Shown here: positions 1 through 8,614 of the stretch, piece after piece
Position numbering within the stretch: the first letter of the stretch is position 1
Layout: each line of letters begins with the position of its first letter
Assembly: GCA_029563075.1 (NCBI GenBank)
Contig: JAKQTN010000033.1
Location: 91,908-155,907, forward strand
Reading direction: 5' to 3'
DNA from: Pseudomonadota bacterium
GTDB lineage: Bacteria; Pseudomonadota; Gammaproteobacteria; Burkholderiales; Methylophilaceae
DNA: 64,000 nucleotides
Notes under the pieces: model-generated
What the model saw: only the letters and a program-made list of their open reading frames with translations
The model's database searches: none
Told to the model about the DNA's origin: nothing
Program-made: the position numbers and the translations under genes

Positions 1-76
1 AAAAGCTACATTAAAGCAAGCAGCCAAAAATCCAATAACTAATACGGCGCGATTGCTGCTGTGCCAGAGGCTAAAA

Positions 77-535
77 CTATTCGTGAAATTTGGCCAGATC
101 TCCTGGCTTGCGCAGCATTTTGTCCACCTCGCCCAAATGCAGTTCTTCCTGGTAAATCATTTCCCTGGCATATTCTTCCAGCATGACCGAATCGCCCTCA
201 ACCAGTTTTAGCAACGTTTTGTAGGCATTCAACGCTACCGATTCATGTGCTAATGATTCACGTAAAATATCACCAATGTCATGATTGTGCGTCTCTAACA
301 ACGGCCCTATGGAAAGTGATGGATGGCCGCCCAGATGCGTAATCAGTTCGCCCGCTTTATCCGCATGCGTAAGCGACTCGGCGGCCTGACCGCGCAGCCA
401 GGATACGATGGGAATACGATTATATCCAAACACCATCAATGCATAGTGCGTGTAGCGCACCACCCCTGCCAACTCCAGTTCCAGAATAGTATTTAGCGCT
501 TTTATAACTGCTGTATTGTTTGCTTGCTTCGCCAT
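77..535 (-). CDS. Bacterioferritin-like ferritin-fold protein
   Basis: A four-helix-bundle, ferritin-like protein of about 152 residues, expected to bind a diiron centre for iron storage or oxidative-stress protection in the cytoplasm. Numbering from the upstream ATG at 541, candidate iron ligands are the glutamates of the LELE stretch (21-23), E55 with H59, E100, and E132 with H135 in an EELH motif. The E55/H59 pair is spaced one residue wider than the ExxH of classical bacterioferritin, so this is a related subfamily rather than the E. coli Bfr type. Two ATGs lie close together; the AGGAG is well spaced only from the second (535), so that start is chosen. The fold is firm, the exact role inferred. 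Confidence 0.85.
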   Translation of the reverse strand: MAKQANNTAVIKALNTILELELAGVVRYTHYALMVFGYNRIPIVSWLRGQAAESLTHADKAGELITHLGGHPSLSIGPLLETHNHDIGDILRESLAHESVALNAYKTLLKLVEGDSVMLEEYAREMIYQEELHLGEVDKMLRKPGDLAKFHE

Positions 536-607
536 TTTCATTCTCCTTTAACTTACAGTACTGCCAATAATACACCTTGCGATTCCACACCGTGTTGGTA
601 TTTGATC

Positions 608-883
608 TTATCGATCACTATGCCCCAAATCACGCGCCGGCGCTATCACATCGCGAATAAGCTGCTTGAGTTCTTTCGATTCCGGAAATCGCCCTGCCTC
701 TTTGCGTGAGAATATCACCGCACCATTCAGCCGCACCTCAAACACGCCGCCCGTGCCGGGCAACAGGCTTACCGCCGCCAGCTCTGCTTCAAATGTCATG
801 AGCAGTTCCTGTGCCAGCCACGCCGCCCGCAGCAGCCATCTGCACTGCGTGCAATACTCAATCTCCACCCGATCATTCCTCAT
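608..883 (-). CDS. SelT/SelW/SelH-type Rdx family thioredoxin-like protein
   Basis: A 91-residue protein with a redox CxxC (CTQC, residues 11-14) directly after the first beta strand, then a helix and a GTGGVFEV segment, the layout of the Rdx family (the Cys form of bacterial SelW-like proteins). Its partner and substrate are unknown; a thiol redox role is inferred from the motif. The ATG at 883 is preferred over a start further upstream because GGGTGG precedes it and family members begin just before the CxxC strand. It may be transcribed with the ferritin-like gene downstream, about 70 bases away on the same strand. Confidence 0.8.
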   Translation of the reverse strand: MRNDRVEIEYCTQCRWLLRAAWLAQELLMTFEAELAAVSLLPGTGGVFEVRLNGAVIFSRKEAGRFPESKELKQLIRDVIAPARDLGHSDR

Positions 884-1039
884 GTCCACCCTTGTCTTTG
901 ACCCACATTTTTGCTCCTGCTCTATTAAAATTACTTGAAATAGCGCAAAATGAACCATTGCTTTATTGTAAGCTCTTAGCTTAGCGTTGCCATCAGTTCA
1001 AATGCAACAATTCAATAGTTTTGATAAAAAAGGGTATGC

Positions 1040-2464
1040 ATGCGGTCTTCTTTTGAAAAATTTGGTTTTATCGGCTCAGGCATCCTGATCGGTGTGCTTA
1101 TCAGCCTTAACTTTTCCGCACTGGCGGAAAAAGTCGCGCCGTCACAATTGCCAATAGACGATTTGCGTGTGTTTGCGGAAGTGTTTGGCAAAGTCAAAAG
1201 TGATTATGTAGAACCGGTCGAAGACAAAAAACTGATAAACGAAGCCTTAACTGGCATGCTTTCCGGCCTGGATCCACATTCCACCTTTATGGATGCCGAT
1301 GCTTACAAGGATTTGCAGGCGGGTACGCAAGGCGAGTTTGGCGGCCTGGGCATCGAAGTGGCCATGGAAGATGGGCTGGTAAAAGTGGTTTCGCCCATTG
1401 AAGATAGCCCCGCTTACAAAGCTGGCCTGAAAAGCGGTGACCTGGTTATGAAACTGGACGATACGCAGGTGCGCGGCTTGACCTTGAACGAAGCCGTTAA
1501 AAAGATGCGCGGCAAGCCAGACACTAAAATCACACTCACTGTGTTGCGCAAAGGCGAACCGAAACCGCTTACCTTTAACTTGACGCGCGCCATCATCAAA
1601 ACACAAAGCGTCAAAAATAAATATATCGAGAAGGATTACGGCTACGTGCGCATTACCCAGTTTCAGGAACACACGGGCGAAGACTTAGCCAAGACGCTTA
1701 AAGCCTTGCACGAGCAGAATAAAGGCCCGCTAAAAGGCCTGGTGCTGGATCTGCGCAACAACCCGGGCGGCTTGCTGGATGCTGCGGTTGGAGTATCGGC
1801 TGCCTTCTTGCCTAAAGATAATCTGGTAGTGTATACAGAAGGCCGCGTGGCCGACTCCAAAATGCGCCTTAACGCAAACCCCCTTGATTATGCGCGCCGT
1901 GGCAAAGGGGATTACCTAAAAGACCTGCCTGCCGACTACAAAAAAACACCTATCGTTGTATTGGTTAACGCTGGCTCCGCTTCGGCTTCCGAAATTGTGG
2001 CAGGCGCTTTGCAGGACCATAAACGCGCGACGATTTTGGGAGCGCAAAGCTTCGGCAAAGGCTCTGTACAGACCATCCTGCCAATGAACAACGGCAGTGC
2101 CATCAAACTGACTACGGCACGTTACTTCACGCCAAATGGCCGCTCGATTCAAGCCAAGGGCATTGTGCCGGATATTATTGTAGATGACGGCTCTGACCAA
2201 TCGAACAATCTGCACGAAGCTGATTTGGCCAAACATTTATCCAACCCAAAAGATGCGGATGCTAATGTACCTGCTGAAGTTAAAGATCCGGCCAAAGAAG
2301 CTGCCGCCAAAGACAAACTGAACGAGAAAAAATTTGCAGAGCAAAAAGGGCCGATCGAACCCGCCAGCGCAGATGACATTCAATTTGCGCAAGCTATGAA
2401 TGTGCTGAAAGGTTTGCCGGTTCAGAAAACGCCAGAAATAAAACCGGTGGAAGCTACCAAATAA
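1040..2464 (+). CDS. ctpA: Carboxy-terminal processing protease, S41 family
   Basis: Periplasmic S41 serine protease of 474 residues that trims or degrades envelope proteins from the C terminus. An N-terminal membrane or signal segment (about 10-29) is followed by a PDZ domain (about 95-175) and the S41 catalytic domain (about 200-385). The catalytic pair is visible as the serine of GSASASE (S315) and the lysine of FGKGSVQ (K340), 25 residues apart as in Prc. The last 90 residues are charged and rich in Ala and Lys, probably flexible. AGGG precedes the start and a strong hairpin terminator follows, so the gene looks monocistronic. Confidence 0.93.
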   Translation: MRSSFEKFGFIGSGILIGVLISLNFSALAEKVAPSQLPIDDLRVFAEVFGKVKSDYVEPVEDKKLINEALTGMLSGLDPHSTFMDADAYKDLQAGTQGEFGGLGIEVAMEDGLVKVVSPIEDSPAYKAGLKSGDLVMKLDDTQVRGLTLNEAVKKMRGKPDTKITLTVLRKGEPKPLTFNLTRAIIKTQSVKNKYIEKDYGYVRITQFQEHTGEDLAKTLKALHEQNKGPLKGLVLDLRNNPGGLLDAAVGVSAAFLPKDNLVVYTEGRVADSKMRLNANPLDYARRGKGDYLKDLPADYKKTPIVVLVNAGSASASEIVAGALQDHKRATILGAQSFGKGSVQTILPMNNGSAIKLTTARYFTPNGRSIQAKGIVPDIIVDDGSDQSNNLHEADLAKHLSNPKDADANVPAEVKDPAKEAAAKDKLNEKKFAEQKGPIEPASADDIQFAQAMNVLKGLPVQKTPEIKPVEATK

Positions 2465-2481
2465 ATTTTCATGTTCTGCCG

Positions 2482-2516
2482 AGCCCTGCTTTATTATTAA
2501 AGCAGGGCTTTGTTTT
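2482..2516 (+). terminator. Rho-independent terminator after ctpA
   Basis: A perfect 12-bp stem (2482-2493 with 2498-2509) and a four-base TTAT loop are followed by TTTGTTTT. It sits 17 bases after the ctpA stop on the same strand. Confidence 0.92.
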
Positions 2517-2578
2517 ATGATGGGCTCAAATAACAAATCTGCGGTGACATATTACCGGAATTGGATTAAACTCAATTG

Positions 2579-3202
2579 ATGTTATTGGACAAATTAATTA
2601 CTTCGTTTGACAAGGGGCTACGCACCATTTTTGCAGTCGGCATTGGCGCTAGACCGCGCCCGGATGCGCATTTGGAAGATGCAGCACTTGATAAAGCCAG
2701 CAAACACCATGCGGCCGCATTAATGCGGATTAACCATGTAGGCGAAGTATGCGCGCAAGCACTATATAGCGGCCAGGCATTAACCTCGCGTAATCTGCAA
2801 ATTGTAAAAGCGCTGGAACATGCAGCTGACGAAGAAACCGACCATCTGGCCTGGTGCGAAGCTCGCATTAAAGAACTTGGCGGGCGCAAAAGTCTGCTCA
2901 ATCCCGTCTGGTATGCGGGCAGTTTTACACTGGGCGCAATGGCAGGTGCGCTGGGCGACAAATGGAACCTGGGCTTTCTGGCGGAAACAGAGAACCAAGT
3001 ATCGATACATTTACAAAATCATTTGAGCCAACTCAATGAAACCGACCTTAAAACGCGTACAATCCTACTCCAAATGCAGCAGGATGAAACAGCGCATGCA
3101 CAAGAGGCCATCCAGCTTGGCGCGAGCGAGCTGCCCGCGCTAGTTAAGGCTGGCATGAGGTTCGCTTCTAAAATCATGACCAGAACCGCTTATTATGTTT
3201 AA
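2579..3202 (+). CDS. coq7: Demethoxyubiquinone hydroxylase (Coq7 family)
   Basis: Diiron monooxygenase that hydroxylates the demethoxyubiquinone intermediate late in ubiquinone synthesis, at the inner membrane. In this 207-residue protein all six expected carboxylate and histidine ligands are visible: E56, E86xxH89 (EETDH), E138 and E170xxH173 (DETAH). Bacteria without the flavin enzyme UbiF use Coq7 for this step, which fits a betaproteobacterium. A TTG three bases upstream is in frame, but the ATG at 2579 is the more likely start. It is followed after 29 bases by a DUF2322 gene on the same strand. Confidence 0.92.
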   Translation: MLLDKLITSFDKGLRTIFAVGIGARPRPDAHLEDAALDKASKHHAAALMRINHVGEVCAQALYSGQALTSRNLQIVKALEHAADEETDHLAWCEARIKELGGRKSLLNPVWYAGSFTLGAMAGALGDKWNLGFLAETENQVSIHLQNHLSQLNETDLKTRTILLQMQQDETAHAQEAIQLGASELPALVKAGMRFASKIMTRTAYYV

Positions 3203-3231
3203 TCGTTTAAGGCAAATAATTTAAGGTGAGC

Positions 3232-3555
3232 ATGCAAAAATTCAGTGATGTTTTACTTACACTCGATAGCGCCGATGACGTGCAACGCATTGAGCTTTAC
3301 TATGAAAATGGCGAGCCTGCAGGAGTTATCGAAAACAAGCCTGGCAGCCAGGGCTCGATTAAGGTTTATAACCATTTGTATAGAATGTATGGCGGCATTA
3401 CATTAGATGCCGCTGTTGAAGGATTAGCACTGTACGCTGAACACACGGAAGATGCCGAAAACTGCCCGGGCAAACACCCAAATGTAGACAGGCTACTAAA
3501 CGTACTGGAAAACGAAGCGCCTTTAGACGTAAAGATTATTACGAACAATCCCTAG
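3232..3555 (+). CDS. DUF2322 family protein
   Basis: A small soluble protein of 107 residues that I recognise as DUF2322 by its NKPGSQGSIKVYN segment and the later LYAEHTEDA and GKHPN stretches. Members are scattered among proteobacteria and have no established function. AAGG lies five bases before the ATG at 3232; an in-frame GTG at 3226 is less likely because it would overlap the ribosome site. It follows coq7 closely and probably shares its transcript. Its stop codon lies inside the hairpin shared with the convergent OsmC gene. Confidence 0.8.
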   Translation: MQKFSDVLLTLDSADDVQRIELYYENGEPAGVIENKPGSQGSIKVYNHLYRMYGGITLDAAVEGLALYAEHTEDAENCPGKHPNVDRLLNVLENEAPLDVKIITNNP

Positions 3556-3579
3556 CCAAAATATAGGGCTAGGGATTTT
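3548..3579. terminator. Shared terminator between convergent genes
   Basis: A 10-bp stem (3548-3557 with 3567-3576) and a nine-base A/T-rich loop, followed by TTTT on the plus strand. The stem contains the TAG stops of both the rightward DUF2322 gene and the leftward OsmC gene, so terminator and coding ends overlap. Confidence 0.75.
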
Positions 3580-3994
3580 CGGCAGTTCTTATCTCAAAGT
3601 CATGCGTGATTTCCACGCTTTTACTCAACATAATCGAAGCAGAGCAATATTTTTCTGCCGACAATTTCACCGCACGCTCCACTTGTGTCGCATTCAAATT
3701 ATTGCCGGTAACCACAAAATGCACATGAATTTTGGTAAACACTTTTGGGATTTCGTCTGCACGCGTCGCATCGATTTCCGCTACACAATCGACAATCGGC
3801 TGACGCGCCTTTTTCAATATCGTCACCACATCAAACGAGGTGCAGCCGCCCATACCGATGAGCAACATCTCCATCGGGCGCATGCCGATGTTACGGCCGC
3901 CGTTTTCAGACGCCCCATCAAGCACTACGGCATGTCCTGTCTCTGATTCGCCGACAAAACACACCCCTTCCACCCATTTCACACGTACTTTCAT
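3569..3994 (-). CDS. OsmC family protein
   Basis: A 141-residue OsmC/Ohr-fold protein, a family of cytosolic thiol-dependent hydroperoxide reductases and relatives of unknown substrate. The two family cysteines are present, C51 in GGCTSFDVV and C117 in KYCSAS. Its length and motifs fit the YhfA-like OsmC branch rather than Ohr, and for that branch the substrate is unproven. The start overlaps the stop of the FKBP gene as TAATG, so the two are very probably translationally coupled. Confidence 0.88.
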   Translation of the reverse strand: MKVRVKWVEGVCFVGESETGHAVVLDGASENGGRNIGMRPMEMLLIGMGGCTSFDVVTILKKARQPIVDCVAEIDATRADEIPKVFTKIHVHFVVTGNNLNATQVERAVKLSAEKYCSASIMLSKSVEITHDFEIRTAENP

Positions 3995-4461
3995 TATTTA
4001 ACGTCCAGCAATTCAACATCAAATATTAAAATCGCATTTGGCGGAATGACGCCCCCTGCGCCACGTGCGCCGTAACCCATTTCCGGTGGAATAATCAGAG
4101 TGCGCTTACCGCCGATTTTCATGCCCGCAAAACCTTCATCCCAGCCCTGTATCACCTGACCGGCGCCCAAAGCAAAATCAAATGGTTGTTTTCGGTCTAA
4201 ACTACTATCGAATTTTTTGCCTTTTTTGTCGGCCGCTGCCGCATCATACAACCAGCCTGTGTAATGCACGCTGATGTTAAAACCGGGCTCGGCTTCGCGG
4301 CCTGTGCCAACCTGTGTATCAATTTTTTTCAGTTCTGTAATGTTGGTCTCTGTGATACTTTCAGTCATTGCGGGTTCCTGTGTAGTAGTTGTTGATTCGG
4401 CTTTGCAAGCATTGAGCGACAATGCAAAAGCACTTGCTAACAAAAGATTAAATAGCTTCAT
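3994..4461 (-). CDS. FKBP-type peptidyl-prolyl isomerase lipoprotein
   Basis: A 155-residue cis-trans prolyl isomerase with one FKBP domain (about 50-155), recognised by the VIQGWDEG, PPEMGYGARG and IPPNAILIFDVELL segments. The N terminus is a lipoprotein signal ending in LNAC (C19), so the enzyme should be anchored in the envelope and help fold periplasmic proteins. The ATG at 4461 is preferred over one 15 bases upstream because AAGGTG stands just before it. A Thr/Glu-rich linker follows the lipid-anchored cysteine. The gene overlaps the OsmC gene as TAATG. Confidence 0.9.
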   Translation of the reverse strand: MKLFNLLLASAFALSLNACKAESTTTTQEPAMTESITETNITELKKIDTQVGTGREAEPGFNISVHYTGWLYDAAAADKKGKKFDSSLDRKQPFDFALGAGQVIQGWDEGFAGMKIGGKRTLIIPPEMGYGARGAGGVIPPNAILIFDVELLDVK

Positions 4462-4554
4462 ATTCACCTTAAACATAAATATCGCTTAAACAAATGAAAC
4501 GCTATGATACCGCAAACTCATGCAAGTTCGCGCAACTACAACAAGACAACAGTC

Positions 4555-5973
4555 CTATGGCTGCTGATGCACCCATTCAATCAGCGCATCCTGGGCGCTT
4601 TTACTTGCAGCTGCATTCGCATGATTTACCAGCATCACCAGCACATGGCGATGACTGTTCGCATCTATTTCATAACCTGCAATGGCGCTCACGCCGTCTA
4701 TCGAACCTGTTTTCAGGTGAGCACGGCCACTCGACTGGCTTTCATTTAGGCGCTTTTTGACTGTGCCATCTTGTGCCAAAATGGGCAATGACGCCATCAA
4801 TTCCGGCATCACCGGACTATTGTAAGCGCTTACCAACATGCGGCCTAAATGCTCTGCACTGATGCGCTCGATGCGCGACAAGCCGGAACCGTTTTCAACC
4901 ACCAGTTCATTAAAGTCAAAGCTTTTCGTCATGAGCCAGCTATTAATAGCGGCAACGCCTTTGCCTTCAGTCGCCGGCATGCAACTTCTCTCTACGCCAA
5001 TAGTCAACAGCAACTGGCGCGCCATCAGATTGTTGCTCCATTTGTTGATGTCACGAATCACATAGCCCAATGGATCAGAATACTGCACAAGCACTTTAAC
5101 CGCGTTGCCTGGTGTATCTTGCACCTTAAGCGCCCCGTTAAACTTGCCGCCAAGCTCACGCCACAGTTTTCTAAATGTGTAAAACGCATATTTTTCGTCG
5201 TTAAACACACTCAGCTCCAAATAGCGCTCGCCACAATCCGGCGAAAACGTGCCGTTAAATGTGACTACCGCCCTATTCTCAGGCGCTTTCACTGTATACC
5301 CAAACCGGCTACGCCAATCGCCGCAAGCTTCCTGCGAACGTTTCAAGTTGTTAACGATCTGGATTTCAGGCAGTTCAAACTCTTGGTTAATGCTCACACT
5401 ATTTTCGTCAGCCGTAAACTTGAAACTGGTATTGCGCCCACCCACCAAAAATGCACTGGGCATGGCGTTATAAGCACGCCATATTTCATCATCAAACGTG
5501 CTTCTATCGCCGATATTTTTTGCAAAATAGCTTTTATCGAGAATTAAATCGCCTTTAATTCGCTTAACGCCAGCCTGTTGCACGCCCATCAGCAGACGCC
5601 AGAACTCCTGTGCCTTGAAGCTTGGATCACCATACCCTTTAATGATGAGGTTGCCGTTTAAGACACCTTTTTCTATATTGCCATCCCTATAGACTTCCGT
5701 CTTCCAGCGATAAGCAGGCGTAAGCAAATCCAGTGCCGCATTGGTGGTCACCAGTTTCATTAGCGAGGCCGGATTCATGCTCCTATCCGCATTGTGGCTA
5801 AGAATCGGGCTATTACTCTCGACTGCCTGCACATATATCGCCACGTTTTGCTGTGGAATCCCTGCTTTTTTAAGCGCCTCAGCCACGGTTACCGGAAGTT
5901 CGGCATGCGCATGCAAACTGGCCAATATCAAGCTGGTGAAAACCAAGAACCTTCTCAATCCATATTCATTCAT
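4555..5973 (-). CDS. dacB: D-alanyl-D-alanine carboxypeptidase/endopeptidase (PBP4 type)
   Basis: Periplasmic penicillin-binding protein of 472 residues (peptidase family S13) that removes terminal D-Ala and cuts peptide cross-links in peptidoglycan. A signal peptide covers about residues 1-24. The three serine-peptidase motifs are intact: SxxK (S70-LM-K73), SNN in the middle of the protein and KTGS near the C terminus. The start overlaps the bioA stop as ATGA, which suggests coupling although the two functions are unrelated. Confidence 0.93.
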   Translation of the reverse strand: MNEYGLRRFLVFTSLILASLHAHAELPVTVAEALKKAGIPQQNVAIYVQAVESNSPILSHNADRSMNPASLMKLVTTNAALDLLTPAYRWKTEVYRDGNIEKGVLNGNLIIKGYGDPSFKAQEFWRLLMGVQQAGVKRIKGDLILDKSYFAKNIGDRSTFDDEIWRAYNAMPSAFLVGGRNTSFKFTADENSVSINQEFELPEIQIVNNLKRSQEACGDWRSRFGYTVKAPENRAVVTFNGTFSPDCGERYLELSVFNDEKYAFYTFRKLWRELGGKFNGALKVQDTPGNAVKVLVQYSDPLGYVIRDINKWSNNLMARQLLLTIGVERSCMPATEGKGVAAINSWLMTKSFDFNELVVENGSGLSRIERISAEHLGRMLVSAYNSPVMPELMASLPILAQDGTVKKRLNESQSSGRAHLKTGSIDGVSAIAGYEIDANSHRHVLVMLVNHANAAASKSAQDALIEWVHQQP

Positions 5974-7274
5974 ACAGAACTTTTTACCGCTGCTAAAGTG
6001 GCTTCCGCCATAAAATCAATTTCAGTTTCTGTAATCGTGTATGGTGGCATCCAATATACGGTGCTGCCTATCGGGCGCAATAGTAAACCCCGCTTTGTTG
6101 CAGCTTGATAGCATTGCCTGGCAAACAGCGCATTCTGAGTCATGACATCAAAGGCAAATATCATACCCTGATGGCGTATATGCCTGATTGGCAGGTCAGT
6201 GAGCACTTGCATTCTTGCTTGTATCAACGCTGATTTTTCACGATTCTCTTGTATGATCTGATCCGTTTCAAAAATCGCCAATGTCGCCAATGCTGCACTG
6301 CATGCCAGTGGATTGCCGGTGTAGCTGTGGCTATGCAAAAATCCTTTTGCCGTGCTGTCATCATAAAACGCCTGGTAAATTTTATCTGTGATGAGTACGG
6401 CAGATAAGGGTAAGTATCCCCCTGTAATGCCTTTGGATAAGCAGATATAATCAGCTGTAATATCTGCCTGTTCGCATGCAAACATCGTTCCAGTGCGCCC
6501 AAACCCCACCGCAATTTCATCAGCAATCAAATGCACATCATATTTAGTGCAGATCTCGCGTACTTTGTTCAAGTATATCGGGTGATACATGCCCATGCCC
6601 GCTGCGCACTGTACTAACGGCTCGACGATAAAAGCGGCTATTTCGTGATGATGCTCACTCACATACTGCTCGAGCTTTTCCGCACAACGCAACGCAAAGG
6701 CTTCTGTACTTTCACCCACCTCGGCTAACCTGAAATCCGGACTGGGCATTTGCACTGACTGCATTAACAATGGCGCGTAGGTATCCTTAAAAATCGCCAC
6801 ATCGGTCACCCCCAGCGCGCCCAATGTCTCGCCGTGGTAACTATTCTGCAGACTGATAAACTTTGTTTTGCTGTTTTTTCCGCTGTTGCGCCAGTAATGA
6901 AAGCTCATCTTGAGCGCAATTTCAGTCGCGCTTGCGCCGTCACTGGCATAAAACGCATGCCCTAAACCCGTAAGCTTGGAAAGCTTTTCAGATAATTCAA
7001 TCACAGGTTCATGCGTGAACCCGGCGAGCATTACATGCTCTAGGTTATCTAGCTGCTGCTTGATGGCATCCTTAATGCGCGGGTTATTATGCCCGAACAG
7101 ATTCACCCACCATGAACTCACCGCATCCAGATAGCGCTTGCCGTCAGCATCGTACAGCCAGACGCCATCGCCCTTTTTAATCGGAATCAGCGGAAATTGC
7201 TCGTGCTGCTTCATCTGCGTGCAAGGATGCCACACAGATTGCAAGCTACGGTTAAGAAGCGCTTGATTAGTCAT
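5970..7274 (-). CDS. bioA: Adenosylmethionine--8-amino-7-oxononanoate aminotransferase
   Basis: PLP-dependent class III aminotransferase of 434 residues for the DAPA step of biotin synthesis, using S-adenosylmethionine as amino donor. The N-terminal WHPCTQMKQ stretch is characteristic of BioA, and the PLP lysine is K281 in LSKGITGG after the ADEIAVGFGRTG segment. No other biotin gene is nearby, so the pathway is dispersed. The gene ends in an ATGA overlap with dacB. Confidence 0.94.
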   Translation of the reverse strand: MTNQALLNRSLQSVWHPCTQMKQHEQFPLIPIKKGDGVWLYDADGKRYLDAVSSWWVNLFGHNNPRIKDAIKQQLDNLEHVMLAGFTHEPVIELSEKLSKLTGLGHAFYASDGASATEIALKMSFHYWRNSGKNSKTKFISLQNSYHGETLGALGVTDVAIFKDTYAPLLMQSVQMPSPDFRLAEVGESTEAFALRCAEKLEQYVSEHHHEIAAFIVEPLVQCAAGMGMYHPIYLNKVREICTKYDVHLIADEIAVGFGRTGTMFACEQADITADYICLSKGITGGYLPLSAVLITDKIYQAFYDDSTAKGFLHSHSYTGNPLACSAALATLAIFETDQIIQENREKSALIQARMQVLTDLPIRHIRHQGMIFAFDVMTQNALFARQCYQAATKRGLLLRPIGSTVYWMPPYTITETEIDFMAEATLAAVKSSV

Positions 7275-7391
7275 ATATGGCTATTATGCCCTACCCTCAC
7301 TACAAATGGCACAACCGCAACCCAGCTCAGCTTTATTCCAAACACAATTGATTAACAACAATTTGTAACGCTTTGATTGTATTGATTTGTG

Positions 7392-7420
7392 TTGACTGTT
7401 TTTATAAAAATAGATAAGAT
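7392..7420 (+). promoter_or_regulatory. Sigma-70-type promoter for the DUF3568 lipoprotein gene
   Basis: TTGACT at 7392-7397 and TAAGAT at 7415-7420, separated by 17 bases, lie about 40 bases before the start at 7460. Match to consensus seen by eye. Confidence 0.65.
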
Positions 7421-7459
7421 AGACATCCTAAATAACAAATCATTATATGGTGGACTGAA

Positions 7460-7867
7460 ATGCGCTATTTTTGGTTAGTTTTTCTTATATTGACTAACGT
7501 GGCAACTTTATCCGGCTGCGTGGCAGCGGCTACTACCGCAGCCGGTGTAGGTGGCTCTGCAGCAATCACGCACACTATCAATGGAATCACCTACCGCACC
7601 TTCACCTACCCGCCTGCTAAAGTCAGGATTGCTACCATCCGCGCATTGGAGCGCATGCAAATCAAACTAGTCTCCGATAGCATGCAAGAAAAAAGCAATA
7701 TCCGCTTCGTAACCGCAAAATCAAGCGAACGTAGAATTGAAATTCAGCTGGAACCCATCAGCCCCAATACCACGCGCATGCGCGTGATTGCAAAAGGTTC
7801 TGGAATTTTTTATGATGCGTCTACCGCTGAAGAAATTATCCAGCAGACAAAGATTTCTTTAGGCTGA
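7460..7867 (+). CDS. DUF3568 family lipoprotein
   Basis: A 135-residue protein with a lipoprotein signal ending in LSGC (C20), so a lipid-anchored envelope protein. After an Ala/Gly-rich stretch comes the segment THTINGITYRTFTYP and an alpha/beta region typical of DUF3568, which has no defined role. It stands alone with its own promoter and faces a leftward gene across 12 bases. Confidence 0.75.
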   Translation: MRYFWLVFLILTNVATLSGCVAAATTAAGVGGSAAITHTINGITYRTFTYPPAKVRIATIRALERMQIKLVSDSMQEKSNIRFVTAKSSERRIEIQLEPISPNTTRMRVIAKGSGIFYDASTAEEIIQQTKISLG

Positions 7868-7879
7868 TCTTCAGCAGTT

Positions 7880-8455
7880 TTAATGCAGTGTTTTTTTCAC
7901 GCTCGCTTCAGAGACCAACGGCATCTGTGTTTGTGCTTGAGCGACTGCGCCCATTTCCCAGGCGGCTTCCTTGCAGGTCAGCTGCAACATATTGCACAGC
8001 GCCAGAATAAGCTCCTGTGTTAAATTCATGCGTACCGTGATGCCTTCTAGGCATGGCATTTCAAGCATAAGCGGTTTCTGCGCCTGACGGACAAGGAGGA
8101 CATTGGTCGCCAGCATGGCGCCATTGTTAACCATTTCTTTTCTAGGCTGATATTCGGTTGTAAAATCCATTTTCTGTAACTTTTCGGCCACCTGCATCTC
8201 GTGCTTAAACTGCTCTACTGCGCGCTCTGGCACCTCCTCTGCCTGAATAGACGTTGCAGTAGGGATATGTGCTTCGTTATTCAATAACTGCCAAATCCGC
8301 CTGGCCATACGATAAGTCAGCCATACCAACAGCTCAGAATTGTCCGCCAGCCCCACGCGCAGCAGCAACCTGTCCTGCTCGGCGTTATAGCCCAGATTGA
8401 TCTGTTGAATTGCAGCTTCTGGCTGGTTTACAGCTGCTAGGTTTTGCTCTGCCAA
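7880..8455 (-). CDS. Conserved-looking hypothetical protein
   Basis: A 191-residue soluble protein that I do not recognise. It starts with a strand-rich domain (INLGYNAEQDRLLLRVGL, then a VWLTYRMARRIW helix), has a Glu/Gln-rich middle (about 70-105), and ends with a Met/Leu-rich domain (LEMPCLEGITVRMNLTQEL) and a Gln-rich tail. There is no signal peptide, membrane segment or catalytic motif. It is transcribed away from groES, and its 5' end lies about 45 bases from the groESL heat-shock promoter. Coding character is good, function unknown. Confidence 0.7.
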   Translation of the reverse strand: MAEQNLAAVNQPEAAIQQINLGYNAEQDRLLLRVGLADNSELLVWLTYRMARRIWQLLNNEAHIPTATSIQAEEVPERAVEQFKHEMQVAEKLQKMDFTTEYQPRKEMVNNGAMLATNVLLVRQAQKPLMLEMPCLEGITVRMNLTQELILALCNMLQLTCKEAAWEMGAVAQAQTQMPLVSEASVKKTLH

Positions 8456-8500
8456 GATAGCTTCCTATCAATTTTTAATGTCATTTTTTATCAATTTACC

Positions 8501-8528
8501 CTTGAAATTAATTTAATTAGCCCCAAGT
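8501..8528 (+). promoter_or_regulatory. Sigma-32 (RpoH) heat-shock promoter of groESL
   Basis: CTTGAAA at 8501-8507, a 13-base spacer, then CCCCAAGT at 8521-8528, close to the RpoH consensus (CTTGAAA and CCCCATnT). It lies about 90 bases before groES and ends exactly where the CIRCE operator begins. Confidence 0.85.
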
Positions 8529-8555
8529 TTAGCAATCAAGGCATGCGAGTGCTAA
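8529..8555 (+). promoter_or_regulatory. CIRCE operator (HrcA-binding inverted repeat)
   Basis: TTAGCAATC, nine bases, then GAGTGCTAA: the left arm differs from the CIRCE consensus (TTAGCACTC-N9-GAGTGCTAA) at one base and the right arm is perfect. It abuts the -10 element of the RpoH promoter and should cover the transcription start, so HrcA binding would block groESL transcription. Confidence 0.9.
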
Positions 8556-8614
8556 AATGCCGCGTTGCCTAAGCAATTTAAAAACTTACATAGTAACCCA
8601 TTAGGAGAAATTGA

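Noticed and set aside
4849..5547. 232-codon open frame on the plus strand inside dacB
   Set aside because: It is the antisense shadow of dacB, whose three active-site motifs are intact; the shadow has no recognisable motif or ribosome site.
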